Below are positions 52,574-61,106 of a stretch of DNA of 64,000 nt, piece after piece; within the stretch, counting starts at the first letter, position 1; every line of letters begins with the position of its first letter. A program made the translations under genes and the position numbers. Source of the DNA: Candidatus Intricatilinea gracilis. GTDB lineage: Bacteria > Pseudomonadota > Gammaproteobacteria > Burkholderiales > Burkholderiaceae_C. Under the pieces are notes generated by a model, which saw nothing but the letters and a program-made list of their open reading frames with translations, had not been told where the DNA came from and did not search any database. The DNA is taken from the NCBI GenBank assembly GCA_016702605.1, contig JADJDQ010000001.1, positions 919,000 through 982,999 on the forward strand, read 5' to 3'.

Positions 52574-53590
52574 TCAGATCACCTTGGCGCGCATCAGGTC
52601 GTTGGTGTTGACTGCACCGACCAGCACACCCTCGGCGTCGACCACCAGCAAGGTGGTGACACGCGCCTGTTCCATGAGGCCGACCGCGTCGACCGCCAGG
52701 GCATCGTCACGCACGCAGCGCGGGGCGCCGCGGGTCACGTCCGAGGCACACAAGCTGCGCAGATCGACACCACCTTCGATGGCGCGGCGCAGGTCACCGT
52801 CGGTGAAGATGCCGGTGGGCCGGCCCGCCGCGTCGACGACAGCAGTGGCGCCCAGACCCTTGGCGCTCATCTCGCGCATCATCTCGGTGAAGGCGGTGGC
52901 CGGGCTCACCCGGGGCACCGCGTCGCCACTGCGCATGATGTCGCGCACATGGGTCAGCAGCTTGCGGCCCAGCGCGCCGCCGGGGTGCGAGCGGGCGAAG
53001 TCCTCTTCGCGAAAACCACGCGCGTCGAGGAGAGCAACGGCCAGGGCATCACCCAGCGCCAACTGGGCCGTCGTGCTGGCGGTGGGTGCCAGGTTGAGCG
53101 GGCAGGCTTCCTTGTCGACCCGGTTGGACAACACCACGTCGGCGTGGCGGGCCAGGCTCGAGCCGGCACGGCCGGTCATGGCAATGACACTCGCACCCAG
53201 GCGTTTGATGGCCGGCAGGACGGCCGCAAGTTCGTCGCTTTCACCCGAGTTCGAGATCGCCAGCACCACGTCGCCCGGCGCCACCATGCCCAGGTCGCCG
53301 TGTGAGGCCTCGGCCGGGTGCACGAACAAGGCCGGGGTGCCGGTAGACGCCAGCGTGGCGGCGATCTTGCGCCCCACGTGGCCACTCTTGCCCATGCCCA
53401 TCACGACCACCCGGCCGCGGCAGGCCAGCACATGCGCCACGGCGTCGGCAAACCCCTGGTCGAGCTGACCTTTCAGCCCGAGCAGGGCGGCGGCCTCGAT
53501 GTCGAGCGTCTGGCGCGCCATCTCGACGGCACGTGTGCGATCAAATGTGGCGGCAACCGCCGCCGAGCCCTGAGGACTGTCGTTTAGCAT
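52574..53590 (-). CDS. kdsD: Arabinose-5-phosphate isomerase (KdsD/KpsF/GutQ family)
   Basis: Makes D-arabinose 5-phosphate for KDO synthesis. It has 338 residues: a SIS domain (about 45-180; VVVMGMGKSGHVGRKIAATLASTGTP-type glycine loop and ISNSGESDE) and two CBS domains (about 215-335). The ATG at 53590 begins MLNDSPQGSAAV. A very long frame continues upstream through the antiporter gene, but it is antisense to that gene and lacks family sequence. It is divergent from the antiporter with 117 bases between. Confidence 0.95.
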   Translation of the reverse strand: MLNDSPQGSAAVAATFDRTRAVEMARQTLDIEAAALLGLKGQLDQGFADAVAHVLACRGRVVVMGMGKSGHVGRKIAATLASTGTPALFVHPAEASHGDLGMVAPGDVVLAISNSGESDELAAVLPAIKRLGASVIAMTGRAGSSLARHADVVLSNRVDKEACPLNLAPTASTTAQLALGDALAVALLDARGFREEDFARSHPGGALGRKLLTHVRDIMRSGDAVPRVSPATAFTEMMREMSAKGLGATAVVDAAGRPTGIFTDGDLRRAIEGGVDLRSLCASDVTRGAPRCVRDDALAVDAVGLMEQARVTTLLVVDAEGVLVGAVNTNDLMRAKVI

Positions 53591-53707
53591 CTCCAAGATT
53601 CTAGGGCTCCCCTGCATCCCGGCCAGGCCAGGGGCGGCGGCCCAGTTCCCCCACGACGGCCGCCCGCCACCTTGCCCACCGCAGACCACCGCTGACACCT
53701 CTGCCCG

Positions 53708-55711
53708 ATGGCAACCCCGCTCGAACTGACCTTGTTGTATCTGGTGGCTGCCGTGGGTGGTGTGGTGGCCTGCAGGTTGCTCAAGCTGCCGGCCATCCTG
53801 GGTTACCTGCTGGTCGGTGTGTTGATCGGCCCCAACGCTCTGGCACTGGCACACGAGTCGACCCGGGTCACCAACGTGGCCGAGTTCGGCGTCGTCTTTC
53901 TGATGTTCGTGATCGGGCTGGAGTTCAACCTGCCCAAGCTGCGCAGCATGCGCAAGGTGGTGTTCGGCCTGGGCATGGGTCAGGTGGTGTTCACCATGCT
54001 GGGCGCGGTGATCGGCAACATCCTGCTGACCTGGATCTTCAGCTTCACCCTGAGGCCGTGGGAGCTCAATTGGCAAGGCGCGCTGACGCTGGGCGCCGCA
54101 CTGGCCATGTCGAGCACCGCCATCGTGGCCAAGATGATGACCGAGCGGATCGAGCTCGAAAGTGAACACGGTCGCCGGGTGATGGGTGTGCTGCTGTTCC
54201 AGGATCTGGCCGTGGTGCCGCTGCTGGTGCTCATCCCGGCGCTGGCCTCGTCGAATACCGGCGACCTGTGGTGGACCATGGCCAAGGCCATCGGCAAGGC
54301 CGCGTTGCTGCTGACCCTGCTGCTGGCCGGCGGGCAACAGCTGATGCGGCGCTGGCTCACCCTGGTGGCACGGCGCAAGAGCGAGGAGCTGTTCATCCTG
54401 AATCTGCTGCTCATCACGCTCGGCCTGGCCTGGCTGACCGAACTGGCCGGCCTGTCGCTGGCGCTGGGCGCCTTCGTGGCCGGCATGTTGATCGCCGAGA
54501 CGGAATTCAAGCATCAGGTCGAGACCGACATCCGACCCTTCCACGACGTGTTGCTGGGCCTGTTCTTCATCACCATCGGCATGAAACTCGACTGGCGCCC
54601 GGTGTGGGATCAGCTCGGCCTGGTCATCCTGCTCAGCCTGGCCCCGGTGCTGGCCAAGGCGGTGATGGTGACGGTGCTGGCGCGCCTCACGGGTGCGCCA
54701 GCAGGTGTGGCGCTGCGCACCGGCCTGTACCTGGCGCAAGCGGGTGAGTTCGGCTTCGTGCTGCTCACACTGGGCGCCGACCATGCCCTGGTGGCGCCCC
54801 AGTGGATGAGCCCGGTGCTGGCCGCCATGGTGATCTCGATGGTCGCCACACCCTTCATCATCATGCACAGCGACCACATCGTGCTGCGCCTGGCCGCCAG
54901 CGACTGGCTGCTGCAGTCGGTGCAGCTCACCACCATCGCCAAACGCGCCATCCGCAGCGAGGCGCACGTCATCATCTGCGGCTACGGCCGCAGCGGCCAG
55001 AACCTGGCCCGTATCCTCGACCAGGAGCACATCGCCTACATGGCGCTCGACCTCGACCCCGACCGCGTGCGCCAAGCCGCCGCCGCCGGCCAGAGTGTGG
55101 TGTTCGGCGACGCTGCGCGGCTACCGAGTCTGATGGCCGCCGGCCTGGCGCGCGCCGCCGCGGTAGTGGTGAGTTATCACGACACGGCTTCGGCGCTCAA
55201 GGTGCTGCAGCATGTGCGTGAACACGCGCCGCAAGTGCCGGTGGTGGTGCGCACCATCGACGACAACGATCTCGAGCGCCTGCGCGCCGCCGGCGCCACC
55301 GAAGTGGTGCCCGAAGCCATCGAAGGCTCGCTGATGCTGGCCAGCCACGCACTGGCGCTGGTGGGTGTGCCGGTGCGGCGCGTCATCCGCATCACCCGCG
55401 ACGCGCGCGACGCCCGCTACGGCCTGCTGCGCGGCTACTTCCACGGCATCGACGACGACACCATCGAGGAGTTGCAGCAGGTCCGGCTGCAGACCGTCAA
55501 CCTGCCACCCGGCGCACCCAGCGTGGGCCGGCGCCTCGATCAGCTGGCGCTCAAACCGCTCGGGGTTTCCGTTGTCTCGGTGCGGCGCGCCACCGGCCGC
55601 AGTGTCGAGGCCGGGCCGGAGTTCGAGCTCGCCGGCGGCGATGTGCTGGTGTTGTCAGGCCTGCCCCAGGCGCTGGCGCTGGCCGAGGATGCCTTGCTGC
55701 ACAGCGCCTGA
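53708..55711 (+). CDS. Monovalent cation:proton antiporter-2 (Kef/YbaL-type)
   Basis: 667 residues. The first about 390 form a Na+/H+ exchanger domain with many helices (LLKLPAILGYLLVGVLIGPN, GFGVVFLMFVIGLEF-like, AMSSTAIVAKMMTE). Then a TrkA-N domain (HVIICGYGRSGQNLARILDQ near 421) and a TrkA-C domain at about 580-660. Proteins of this build export K+ in exchange for protons, sometimes under glutathione or nucleotide control. The ATG at 53708 is the family start. It is commonly encoded opposite kdsD. Confidence 0.93.
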   Translation: MATPLELTLLYLVAAVGGVVACRLLKLPAILGYLLVGVLIGPNALALAHESTRVTNVAEFGVVFLMFVIGLEFNLPKLRSMRKVVFGLGMGQVVFTMLGAVIGNILLTWIFSFTLRPWELNWQGALTLGAALAMSSTAIVAKMMTERIELESEHGRRVMGVLLFQDLAVVPLLVLIPALASSNTGDLWWTMAKAIGKAALLLTLLLAGGQQLMRRWLTLVARRKSEELFILNLLLITLGLAWLTELAGLSLALGAFVAGMLIAETEFKHQVETDIRPFHDVLLGLFFITIGMKLDWRPVWDQLGLVILLSLAPVLAKAVMVTVLARLTGAPAGVALRTGLYLAQAGEFGFVLLTLGADHALVAPQWMSPVLAAMVISMVATPFIIMHSDHIVLRLAASDWLLQSVQLTTIAKRAIRSEAHVIICGYGRSGQNLARILDQEHIAYMALDLDPDRVRQAAAAGQSVVFGDAARLPSLMAAGLARAAAVVVSYHDTASALKVLQHVREHAPQVPVVVRTIDDNDLERLRAAGATEVVPEAIEGSLMLASHALALVGVPVRRVIRITRDARDARYGLLRGYFHGIDDDTIEELQQVRLQTVNLPPGAPSVGRRLDQLALKPLGVSVVSVRRATGRSVEAGPEFELAGGDVLVLSGLPQALALAEDALLHSA

Positions 55712-55752
55712 CGCCGTGGAGTCGCTCGCCCGAGGCCCCAACAAGTGTGTCT

Positions 55753-56220
55753 TCAGGCCACCGCGACGCTGTGCGCCATGTTGGCGCGGATCCGCACGGC
55801 CATCACCGCACCCGCGGCACGCAGCACTTCGAGTGAGACCTGCGGCGCACGCTGCATCATTTCCTCGAAACGCGGCAGGCGCAGCGACCACAACACACAG
55901 CCGGTCATTGCCTCGACCTGCGCCGTGCGTGGCCCGGCGCTGAACAGGCCGACCTCGCCAAGTAGCGCACCCGGCCGCAGCATCACCGCCCGCGAGGTGC
56001 CGGGTTCAGCGCCGTCCAGGTAGACCTGCATGCTGCCTTGGCCGAGAAAGTAGGCGCTGCGGTCGACCTCACCCTGGCGGATGACGATGGTTCCCGCCGT
56101 GACCTGAAGCGGCGTCAGGTAACCGCCGAACGTGCGCCATTGCGTAGCGTCCAGACGCGGCCGAAAAGCGTCGTCGCTGTTCAACGACCTGATCGCGTGG
56201 ACAAGTTGTTCGAATTCCAT
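55753..56220 (-). CDS. Cyclic nucleotide-binding domain protein without DNA-binding domain
   Basis: 155-residue protein with a single cyclic-nucleotide-binding (Crp-like) beta-barrel: VTAGTIVIRQGEVDRSAYFLGQGSMQVYL followed by RPGALLGEVGLFSAGPRTAQVEA, in which GEVG and PRTA match the phosphate-binding cassette GE-x-R/P-x-A. No helix-turn-helix follows, so it is not a Crp-type regulator. The ATG at 56220 starts at MEFEQLVHAIRSLNSDD. A GTGA-N6-TCAC palindrome lies about 115 bases upstream of the start. It may sense cAMP or c-di-GMP through the domain (inference). Confidence 0.85.
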   Translation of the reverse strand: MEFEQLVHAIRSLNSDDAFRPRLDATQWRTFGGYLTPLQVTAGTIVIRQGEVDRSAYFLGQGSMQVYLDGAEPGTSRAVMLRPGALLGEVGLFSAGPRTAQVEAMTGCVLWSLRLPRFEEMMQRAPQVSLEVLRAAGAVMAVRIRANMAHSVAVA

Positions 56221-56274
56221 GTGCCGACTCCTGGACGCAGCGCCAGAGCGGTGCGTGTGTAACTGATCCTCAAT

Positions 56275-56346
56275 CGGGGGGATCATAGGGTCGAGCCGAT
56301 TTCGAATGTTCCAATTAGGGCGATGGTTGGGCGTGATTTCGATCAC
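56275..56346 (-). promoter_or_regulatory. CRP-like palindrome and promoter for the cNMP-binding protein gene
   Basis: GTGA-TTTCGA-TCAC at 56333-56346 is a perfect match to the core GTGA-N6-TCAC of CRP/FNR-type sites, with one extra C/G pair outside. A minus-strand TATGAT lies at 56287-56282, giving a start near 56275 and placing the palindrome centre about 64 bases upstream, close to a class I activator position. A second feature, two TGGCAAA repeats nine bases apart (56382-56388, 56391-56397), lies further up. Confidence 0.5.
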
Positions 56347-56444
56347 GTATCGACAAATTCGGGACGAATAAAGCCCAGATATGGCAAATCTGGCAAACAA
56401 AATCCATCAGTCCTGGCACCGTCGTTTCACATCCGGGGCAGGAC

Positions 56445-57944
56445 TCACTTGCCGATACAAAACCGCCCGAAGATATCGCCGAGCAAGTCGTCAGGGCTAT
56501 AAGCGCCGGTGATGTCGCCCAGGGCGTCATGTGTGAGGCGCAATTCTTCGGCCAGCAGTTCGAGGGCAGGCGCGGCGGCGGTGATCTGCTCGCTGGCCAG
56601 TTGCAGATGTTGGCCGGCGCGGCGCAGGGCGTCGACGTGGCGTTCGCGAGCGATGAACACCCCCTCGGGCAAGGCCTGCCAACCGGCCACACCAAGCAGG
56701 GCCTGGCGCAATGTCTGCAGACCGGTGCCGCTGCGGGCGGAGATCAGCACGGCCGACTCGGCGCCGCGGTGGTCGACACGGTGGTCGACATGACGCTCGT
56801 GTTGCCGATGGACGTGGCTCGCGACCAATGCGTCGACGTCTGTGCCGTCACAGGCATCGACCTTGTTGTAGACGTGCAGGCGCGGCAGGTTGGCAGGCAG
56901 GCGGGCGGCGATGGCGGCGTCGGCGGCCAGGTAGTCGGGCTGCTCCAGGCGCGTGAGGTCGTGCAGCAGCAGCACCACGTCGGCATCGGCGATGGCCTGC
57001 CAGCTGCGTTCGATGCCGAGTCGTTCGATCGCGTCGCTGCTGTCGTCGCGCAGGCCGGCGGTGTCGACGATGTGCAGCGGCACACCTTCGATCTGGATGG
57101 TCTGGCTGATGCGGTCGCGGGTGGTGCCCGGCAAGGGGGTGACGATGGCGAGTTCAGCGCCCGCCAGTGCATTGAGCAACGAGCTCTTGCCCGCGTTGGG
57201 CTGGCCGGCGATGACGACGTGCAGGCCTTCGCGCAGCAATGCGCCCTGGCGCGCCCGGGCCGACACCTGGTCGAGTTGTGCGTTGAGGCGGGCCAGCCGG
57301 CCCTGGGCGTCGGCCTGACGCAGGAAGTCGATTTCCTCTTCCGGAAAATCGAGTGTGGCCTCGACCAGCGCACGCAGCTCGATGAGGGCGTCGCGCAGCG
57401 TGGTGATCTCGCGCGAGAAGGCACCGCCAAGTGAACGTGCCGCGCTGCGTGCGGCAGTTTCGGTGCTTGCGTCGATGAGGTCAGCCACCGCCTCGGCCTG
57501 CGCCAGGTCGAGCTTGTTGTTGAGAAAGGCGCGCAGCGTGAACTCACCCGGTTCGGCCACGCGCAGATGCGCCAGCAAAGGTCCGGCGGCGGCCGGGCCG
57601 GGTTCAGCGGCACCAACCCGATGCGGCGATTCGGCGGCCGCGGCGAGGCAACGTGCCAGCAGCAGCTGCATCACGACCGGCCCGCCATGGGCCTGCAGCT
57701 CGAGCACGTCCTCGCCGGTGTAGCTGTGCGGCGCGGGGAAGAACAACGCCAGGCCCTGATCGATGGGGTGCCCGGAGGCGTCGAGAAAGGGCCCGTAACT
57801 TGCCAGTCGGGCGGTGAGATGGCGGCCACACAGGCGCTCGGCGAGTGGCCGCAGGCCGGTGCCCGAGACACGCACGATGCCGACCGCGCCCCGCCCCGGC
57901 GCGGTGGCAATGGCGACGATAGGGGCAAGTCGATCGTTCAGCAT
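56445..57944 (-). CDS. mnmE: tRNA modification GTPase MnmE
   Basis: GTPase that, with MnmG, modifies the wobble uridine of some tRNAs. It has 499 residues, about 45 longer than E. coli MnmE. It has an N-terminal folate-binding domain (PIVAIATAPGRGAVGIVRVSG), G1 GQPNAGKSSLLN, G3 DTAGLRDD, G4 NKVD and the C-terminal FCIGK with the conserved Cys. A His-rich insertion (VHRQHERHVDHRVDHRG at bases about 56764-56816) lies between G4 and G5. The ATG at 57944 gives the family start. mnmG is not in the window. Confidence 0.96.
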   Translation of the reverse strand: MLNDRLAPIVAIATAPGRGAVGIVRVSGTGLRPLAERLCGRHLTARLASYGPFLDASGHPIDQGLALFFPAPHSYTGEDVLELQAHGGPVVMQLLLARCLAAAAESPHRVGAAEPGPAAAGPLLAHLRVAEPGEFTLRAFLNNKLDLAQAEAVADLIDASTETAARSAARSLGGAFSREITTLRDALIELRALVEATLDFPEEEIDFLRQADAQGRLARLNAQLDQVSARARQGALLREGLHVVIAGQPNAGKSSLLNALAGAELAIVTPLPGTTRDRISQTIQIEGVPLHIVDTAGLRDDSSDAIERLGIERSWQAIADADVVLLLHDLTRLEQPDYLAADAAIAARLPANLPRLHVYNKVDACDGTDVDALVASHVHRQHERHVDHRVDHRGAESAVLISARSGTGLQTLRQALLGVAGWQALPEGVFIARERHVDALRRAGQHLQLASEQITAAAPALELLAEELRLTHDALGDITGAYSPDDLLGDIFGRFCIGK

Positions 57945-58366
57945 GGCGCGCGATTGTGAGTCAGCCGCGCAAGACCCAGCGCCCAAAACGACACCAGCCG
58001 CTCGGTGGCGGCTGGTGGTCAAGTTGCGCCGGCACAGGCGCCGGTCGGGGTGGATTCGCGCGGGGGGAGGGGAGTCACCTCCCGAGCCGGACAGTCCAGC
58101 CATGGGCCCTCGGGTGAGGATTGCTGCTGCTTGTCCGGGTCATGCCCCGCACACACATGGTCGCGCAGCGGGCCTGCACTTGCCATCCCCTACACGCCGT
58201 CAGGGGGATGGCCGGCGTGTGTAGTTCTCGGGATGAATACACACGGCGCGACCTGCTCGGGTGTCGATTTGTACACGCCCGCCGGGGCGGCCACAACAAT
58301 GCAGCTTGACGCAGCGCAGCATGCACACGGGTCGCGACGACCGTCGCGAGGTGTGCCGCACCGGCG
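57945..58366. other. Intergenic region between mnmE and yidC
   Basis: 422 bases without a supported gene, an unusually long gap within the yidC-mnmE pair. It contains two interlocking inverted repeats at 58183-58224 and, 18-35 bases after the yidC stop, a hairpin with seven-base arms TCGCGAC / GTCGCGA (58332-58349, loop GACC) that lacks a T run. It should also hold the mnmE promoter. Confidence 0.5.
58183..58224. repeat. Two interlocking inverted repeats upstream of mnmE
   Basis: Arm pair A is CCATCCCCT (58183-58191) with AGGGGGATGG (58202-58211). Arm pair B is CTACACGCCG (58190-58199) with CGGCGTGTGTAG (58213-58224). The left arm of B lies between the arms of A, so only one stem can form at a time unless a pseudoknot forms. 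They are 240-280 bases upstream of the mnmE start on the same strand as its transcript. Confidence 0.5.
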
Positions 58367-60043
58367 CTACTTGTTGAGTACGCCGAGCTGCTTGTTGATG
58401 AACCACTGCTGCGCAATGGACAACAAGGTGTTGGTCACCCAGTACAGCACCAGGCCAGCCGGGAAGACGAAGAACATGACGCTGAAGACCAGCGGCATGA
58501 TCCACATCATCTTGGCCTGGACCGGGTCCGGCGGCGTCGGGTTGAGCCAGGTCTGGAACATCGTGGACAGCGTCATCACGATGGGCAGGATGTAGAACGG
58601 GTCCTTGGACGACAGGTCGCTGATCCAGCCGATCCAGGGTGCGTTGCGCATCTCGACCGACGACAGCAGCACCCAGTACAGCGCGATGAAGAACGGCATC
58701 TGCACCACGATGGGCAGGCAACCACCCAGCGGGTTGACCTTCTCTTCGCGGTACATGCGCATCATTTCCTGCTGCATGAGCTGCGGCTTGTCCTTGAGGC
58801 GCTCGCGCATTTCCTGCACACGCGGGTTGATGGCCTTCATCTTGCCCATCGAGCGGTAGGCGCTGGCGTTGAGCCAGTAGAACGCGATCTTGAGCAGCAC
58901 CACCAGCGCGACGATGGCCCAGCCCCAGTTGCCCAGGATGCCGTGCAACTTGTCGAGCAGCCAGAACAAAGGCTTGGCCAGCAGCGTGAGCATGCCGTAG
59001 TCCTTCACCAGCTCGAGGCCAGGTGCCAGGGCGGCGAGCTTGTTTTCTTCCTGCGGGCCGGCATACAGCGTGGCGTTGTGGGTCAGGCTGGCACCTGGGG
59101 CCACGTCGGCCAGGGGAAGCACCATGGCCACCGAAAACAGGTTGTTCGCGATCTTGGTGGCGCGGAACTCGCGCGTCTGCTTGTCACCCACCAGCCATGC
59201 GCTGGCGAAGTAGTGCTGCACCATCGCGACCCAGCCGTTGTCGGCGCTTTTCTCGTGTTCGGCCTTGCCCTTGTCGATGTCGGCGAACTCGATCTTCTGG
59301 AACTTGCCCTGCTCGCTGAAGACTGCCGGTCCGGTGAACGAACTCGGCCCCATCAGCATGCTGGTTTCTTCGATGTTGCCGTCGCGCACCAACTGCAGGT
59401 ACAGCTGCGGCGCCACGTTCGCCGCCGACCGGTTGATCACCTCGTGACGCACGTCGATGGTGTACAGGCCACGTTTGAAGACGTAGGTCTTGCGCAGCAC
59501 GACACCGCCGACTTCCGGTGATTCGAAGGTGACCGCCAGTTCGTCCTTGCCGGCGTCGAGTGTGAGCGGGCCGTCGACCCGTGTCATCACGGTCTGGTGG
59601 TTGGGCGGCGGGGCATCACCAGCCTGGCGCGGCAGCAGGCCGCTGTCGGCCTGGTAAAGGCGCTGCGGCGAGTGCTCGAACAGCATCATCGGCTTGTCGG
59701 TATTGCCCTGCCCTTGCTGCTTGAGCAGTTGCAGGCCGATCACGCTGGCGCCGCGGGTATCGAAGGTGACCTTGTAATTGTCGGTCGTCGCCACCACGGT
59801 GGCCGCCGGCGCTGCAGCGGGCGCCCCAACGGCAGGTGCCTGCGGCGTAGCCACCGATCCGGTCGCCACCGGTGCCGGCAGTGCAGTTCCGCTGGCCGCA
59901 CCCGTCGTGGCTGGGCTGGTGGCAACCACCGGAGCCGGCGAGAACAGCGACGGTTCGCCCTTGGACTTCTGCCAGCCGTCCCACAACATGACGAGCGAGA
60001 GCGAAAACACGCCCCAGAGAATGGCGCGACGGGTGTCGTTCAT
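58367..60043 (-). CDS. yidC: Membrane protein insertase YidC
   Basis: Inserts and helps fold inner-membrane proteins, alone or with Sec. It has 558 residues, normal for a Gram-negative YidC: an N-terminal membrane helix (AILWGVFSLSLVMLWDGWQ), an Ala/Pro/Thr-rich linker, a large periplasmic beta domain, and the C-terminal five-helix core with WGWAIVALVVLLKIAFYWL and LGGCLPIVVQMPFFIALYW. The ATG at 60043 overlaps the yidD stop by four bases. It is part of the rpmH-rnpA-yidD-yidC run. Confidence 0.97.
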   Translation of the reverse strand: MNDTRRAILWGVFSLSLVMLWDGWQKSKGEPSLFSPAPVVATSPATTGAASGTALPAPVATGSVATPQAPAVGAPAAAPAATVVATTDNYKVTFDTRGASVIGLQLLKQQGQGNTDKPMMLFEHSPQRLYQADSGLLPRQAGDAPPPNHQTVMTRVDGPLTLDAGKDELAVTFESPEVGGVVLRKTYVFKRGLYTIDVRHEVINRSAANVAPQLYLQLVRDGNIEETSMLMGPSSFTGPAVFSEQGKFQKIEFADIDKGKAEHEKSADNGWVAMVQHYFASAWLVGDKQTREFRATKIANNLFSVAMVLPLADVAPGASLTHNATLYAGPQEENKLAALAPGLELVKDYGMLTLLAKPLFWLLDKLHGILGNWGWAIVALVVLLKIAFYWLNASAYRSMGKMKAINPRVQEMRERLKDKPQLMQQEMMRMYREEKVNPLGGCLPIVVQMPFFIALYWVLLSSVEMRNAPWIGWISDLSSKDPFYILPIVMTLSTMFQTWLNPTPPDPVQAKMMWIMPLVFSVMFFVFPAGLVLYWVTNTLLSIAQQWFINKQLGVLNK

Positions 60044-60390
60044 GGCGACTTCTTTCGAGACGGAAGCGAAAACCGGCGCGCATGGAGCAGGCCGGTGAAA
60101 AGGGCAGGTGTGTCGGCAGGCACGGGATCGTGCCCGCCAGCGCACCAGGGGTTGCAGCGCGTGATGCGCCACATCGTCAGACCTGAACCAGCCACCGCGC
60201 CGTGACGCCCAAGCGCCTCGAGCGCATAGGCCGAACAACTCGGCTCGAACCGGCACGATGAGCCCAGGCTCGGGCTGAGCAGCAGACGGTAGGCTCGCAC
60301 CAGCCCGATCAAGAAGCGGCGCGGAAAAAGCAGCAGCCCGGCCGCCACGCGGGCGTACCAGGGCAGCACGACGTGTGGGCCATCGACCAT
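60040..60390 (-). CDS. yidD: Membrane protein insertion efficiency factor YidD
   Basis: Small membrane-associated protein that aids YidC-mediated insertion. It has 116 residues, with the conserved YRLLLSPSLGSSCRFEPSCSAYALEALGRHG cysteine-rich core, and RITRCNPWCAGGHDPVP near the end. An N-terminal extension of about 20 residues precedes the core. The ATG at 60390 fits best; the frame is open further upstream but that part overlaps rnpA. It is translationally coupled to yidC by an ATGA overlap. Confidence 0.93.
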   Translation of the reverse strand: MVDGPHVVLPWYARVAAGLLLFPRRFLIGLVRAYRLLLSPSLGSSCRFEPSCSAYALEALGRHGAVAGSGLTMWRITRCNPWCAGGHDPVPADTPALFTGLLHARRFSLPSRKKSP

Positions 60391-60442
60391 CGTCAGGGCC
60401 CCATCGGCCGCAACTCGGCGGCGTCCAGGCCAGTGTGGTCGC

Positions 60443-60901
60443 TCACGACGGCAAGACACGCGCAGGCGCAACCGGCTTCGTGCGGCTCGCACGGGCCAGA
60501 AGTTGCTCGAGCTCGTCGTGCACCTGAGTTGCCAGCGCCGCCGACGCCGCGCTGGGAAACCGCTCGACGGCGAACCCCTTGCGCAGACGCACGACCCAGT
60601 CGCCCGACGCCAGGCGGGCGCGATGCCGCTCGACGCAGGCACGGATCTGCCGGCGCATCAGATTGCGTGTGACGGACCGACGCGCATGGCGCTTGGGCAC
60701 CACCAGCCCGAGCCAGATCGGCGCCGGGGCGCCATCCACAAGCTCGGGCGGCGCTTGATGAGGGCCTGTTGACAACTCGACCTTGCGCAGGTGATGAACC
60801 ATGAAATGTTCGGTGCGCGCACAAGGCGGCTGGCCCATGACGGCCACGAAGCGGGCCTCGACCCGGTTGCGTGGAACCGACTTGGCGACACCGGTGCTCA
60901 C
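60443..60901 (-). CDS. rnpA: Ribonuclease P protein component
   Basis: Protein subunit of RNase P, which matures the 5' end of tRNA precursors. It has 152 residues, somewhat longer than usual through an N-terminal extension. The RNP-binding motif RRSVTRNLMRRQIR is present with WVVRLRKGF following. The start is probably a GTG at 60901; Met22 or Met34 are shorter options. It lies 32 bases after rpmH and 52 bases before yidD, in the normal order. Confidence 0.92.
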   Translation of the reverse strand: MSTGVAKSVPRNRVEARFVAVMGQPPCARTEHFMVHHLRKVELSTGPHQAPPELVDGAPAPIWLGLVVPKRHARRSVTRNLMRRQIRACVERHRARLASGDWVVRLRKGFAVERFPSAASAALATQVHDELEQLLARASRTKPVAPARVLPS

Positions 60902-60933
60902 TCAGCATCACCCACGCGGGCCAGGTGCAATCG

Positions 60934-61068
60934 TCAGACCGCCAGGCGCTTGCGGCCCTTGGCGCGACGGGCGTTGATGACATGGCGGCCACCGCGGCTC
61001 TTCATGCGCACCAGAAAGCCGTGAGTGCGGGCGCGGCGGACCTTGGAAGGTTGATAGGTGCGCTTCAT
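60934..61068 (-). CDS. rpmH: 50S ribosomal protein L34
   Basis: Ribosomal protein of 44 residues: begins MKRTYQPSKVRRARTHGFLV and ends KGRKRLAV, matching L34 over its whole length, with the RGGRHVINARRAKGR basic tail. The ATG is at 61068 and the stop TGA at 60934-60936. GAGGA just upstream is the ribosome site. It is followed by rnpA. A terminator-like hairpin with six Ts lies in its leader, ending 17 bases before the ATG. Confidence 0.97.
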   Translation of the reverse strand: MKRTYQPSKVRRARTHGFLVRMKSRGGRHVINARRAKGRKRLAV

Positions 61069-61084
61069 AGTGATTCCTCAGGAG

Positions 61085-61105
61085 AAAAAAGCCGCTGGAG
61101 CGGCT
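61085..61105 (-). terminator. Terminator-like hairpin in the rpmH leader
   Basis: On the minus strand GCCGC-TCCA-GCGGC (61104-61091, plus a flanking A/T pair) is followed by six Ts (61090-61085). It sits only 17 bases before the rpmH ATG, with the ribosome site GAGGA between. A terminator in this place would stop transcripts entering rpmH from the dnaA side; it could be an attenuator or a fence against read-through. Confidence 0.7.
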
Positions 61106-61106
61106 G

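Noticed and set aside
52574..55075. Long minus-strand frame extending kdsD upstream through the antiporter gene
   Set aside because: The upstream part is antisense to the antiporter and rich in His/Gln/Arg; the kdsD start at 53590 fits the family.
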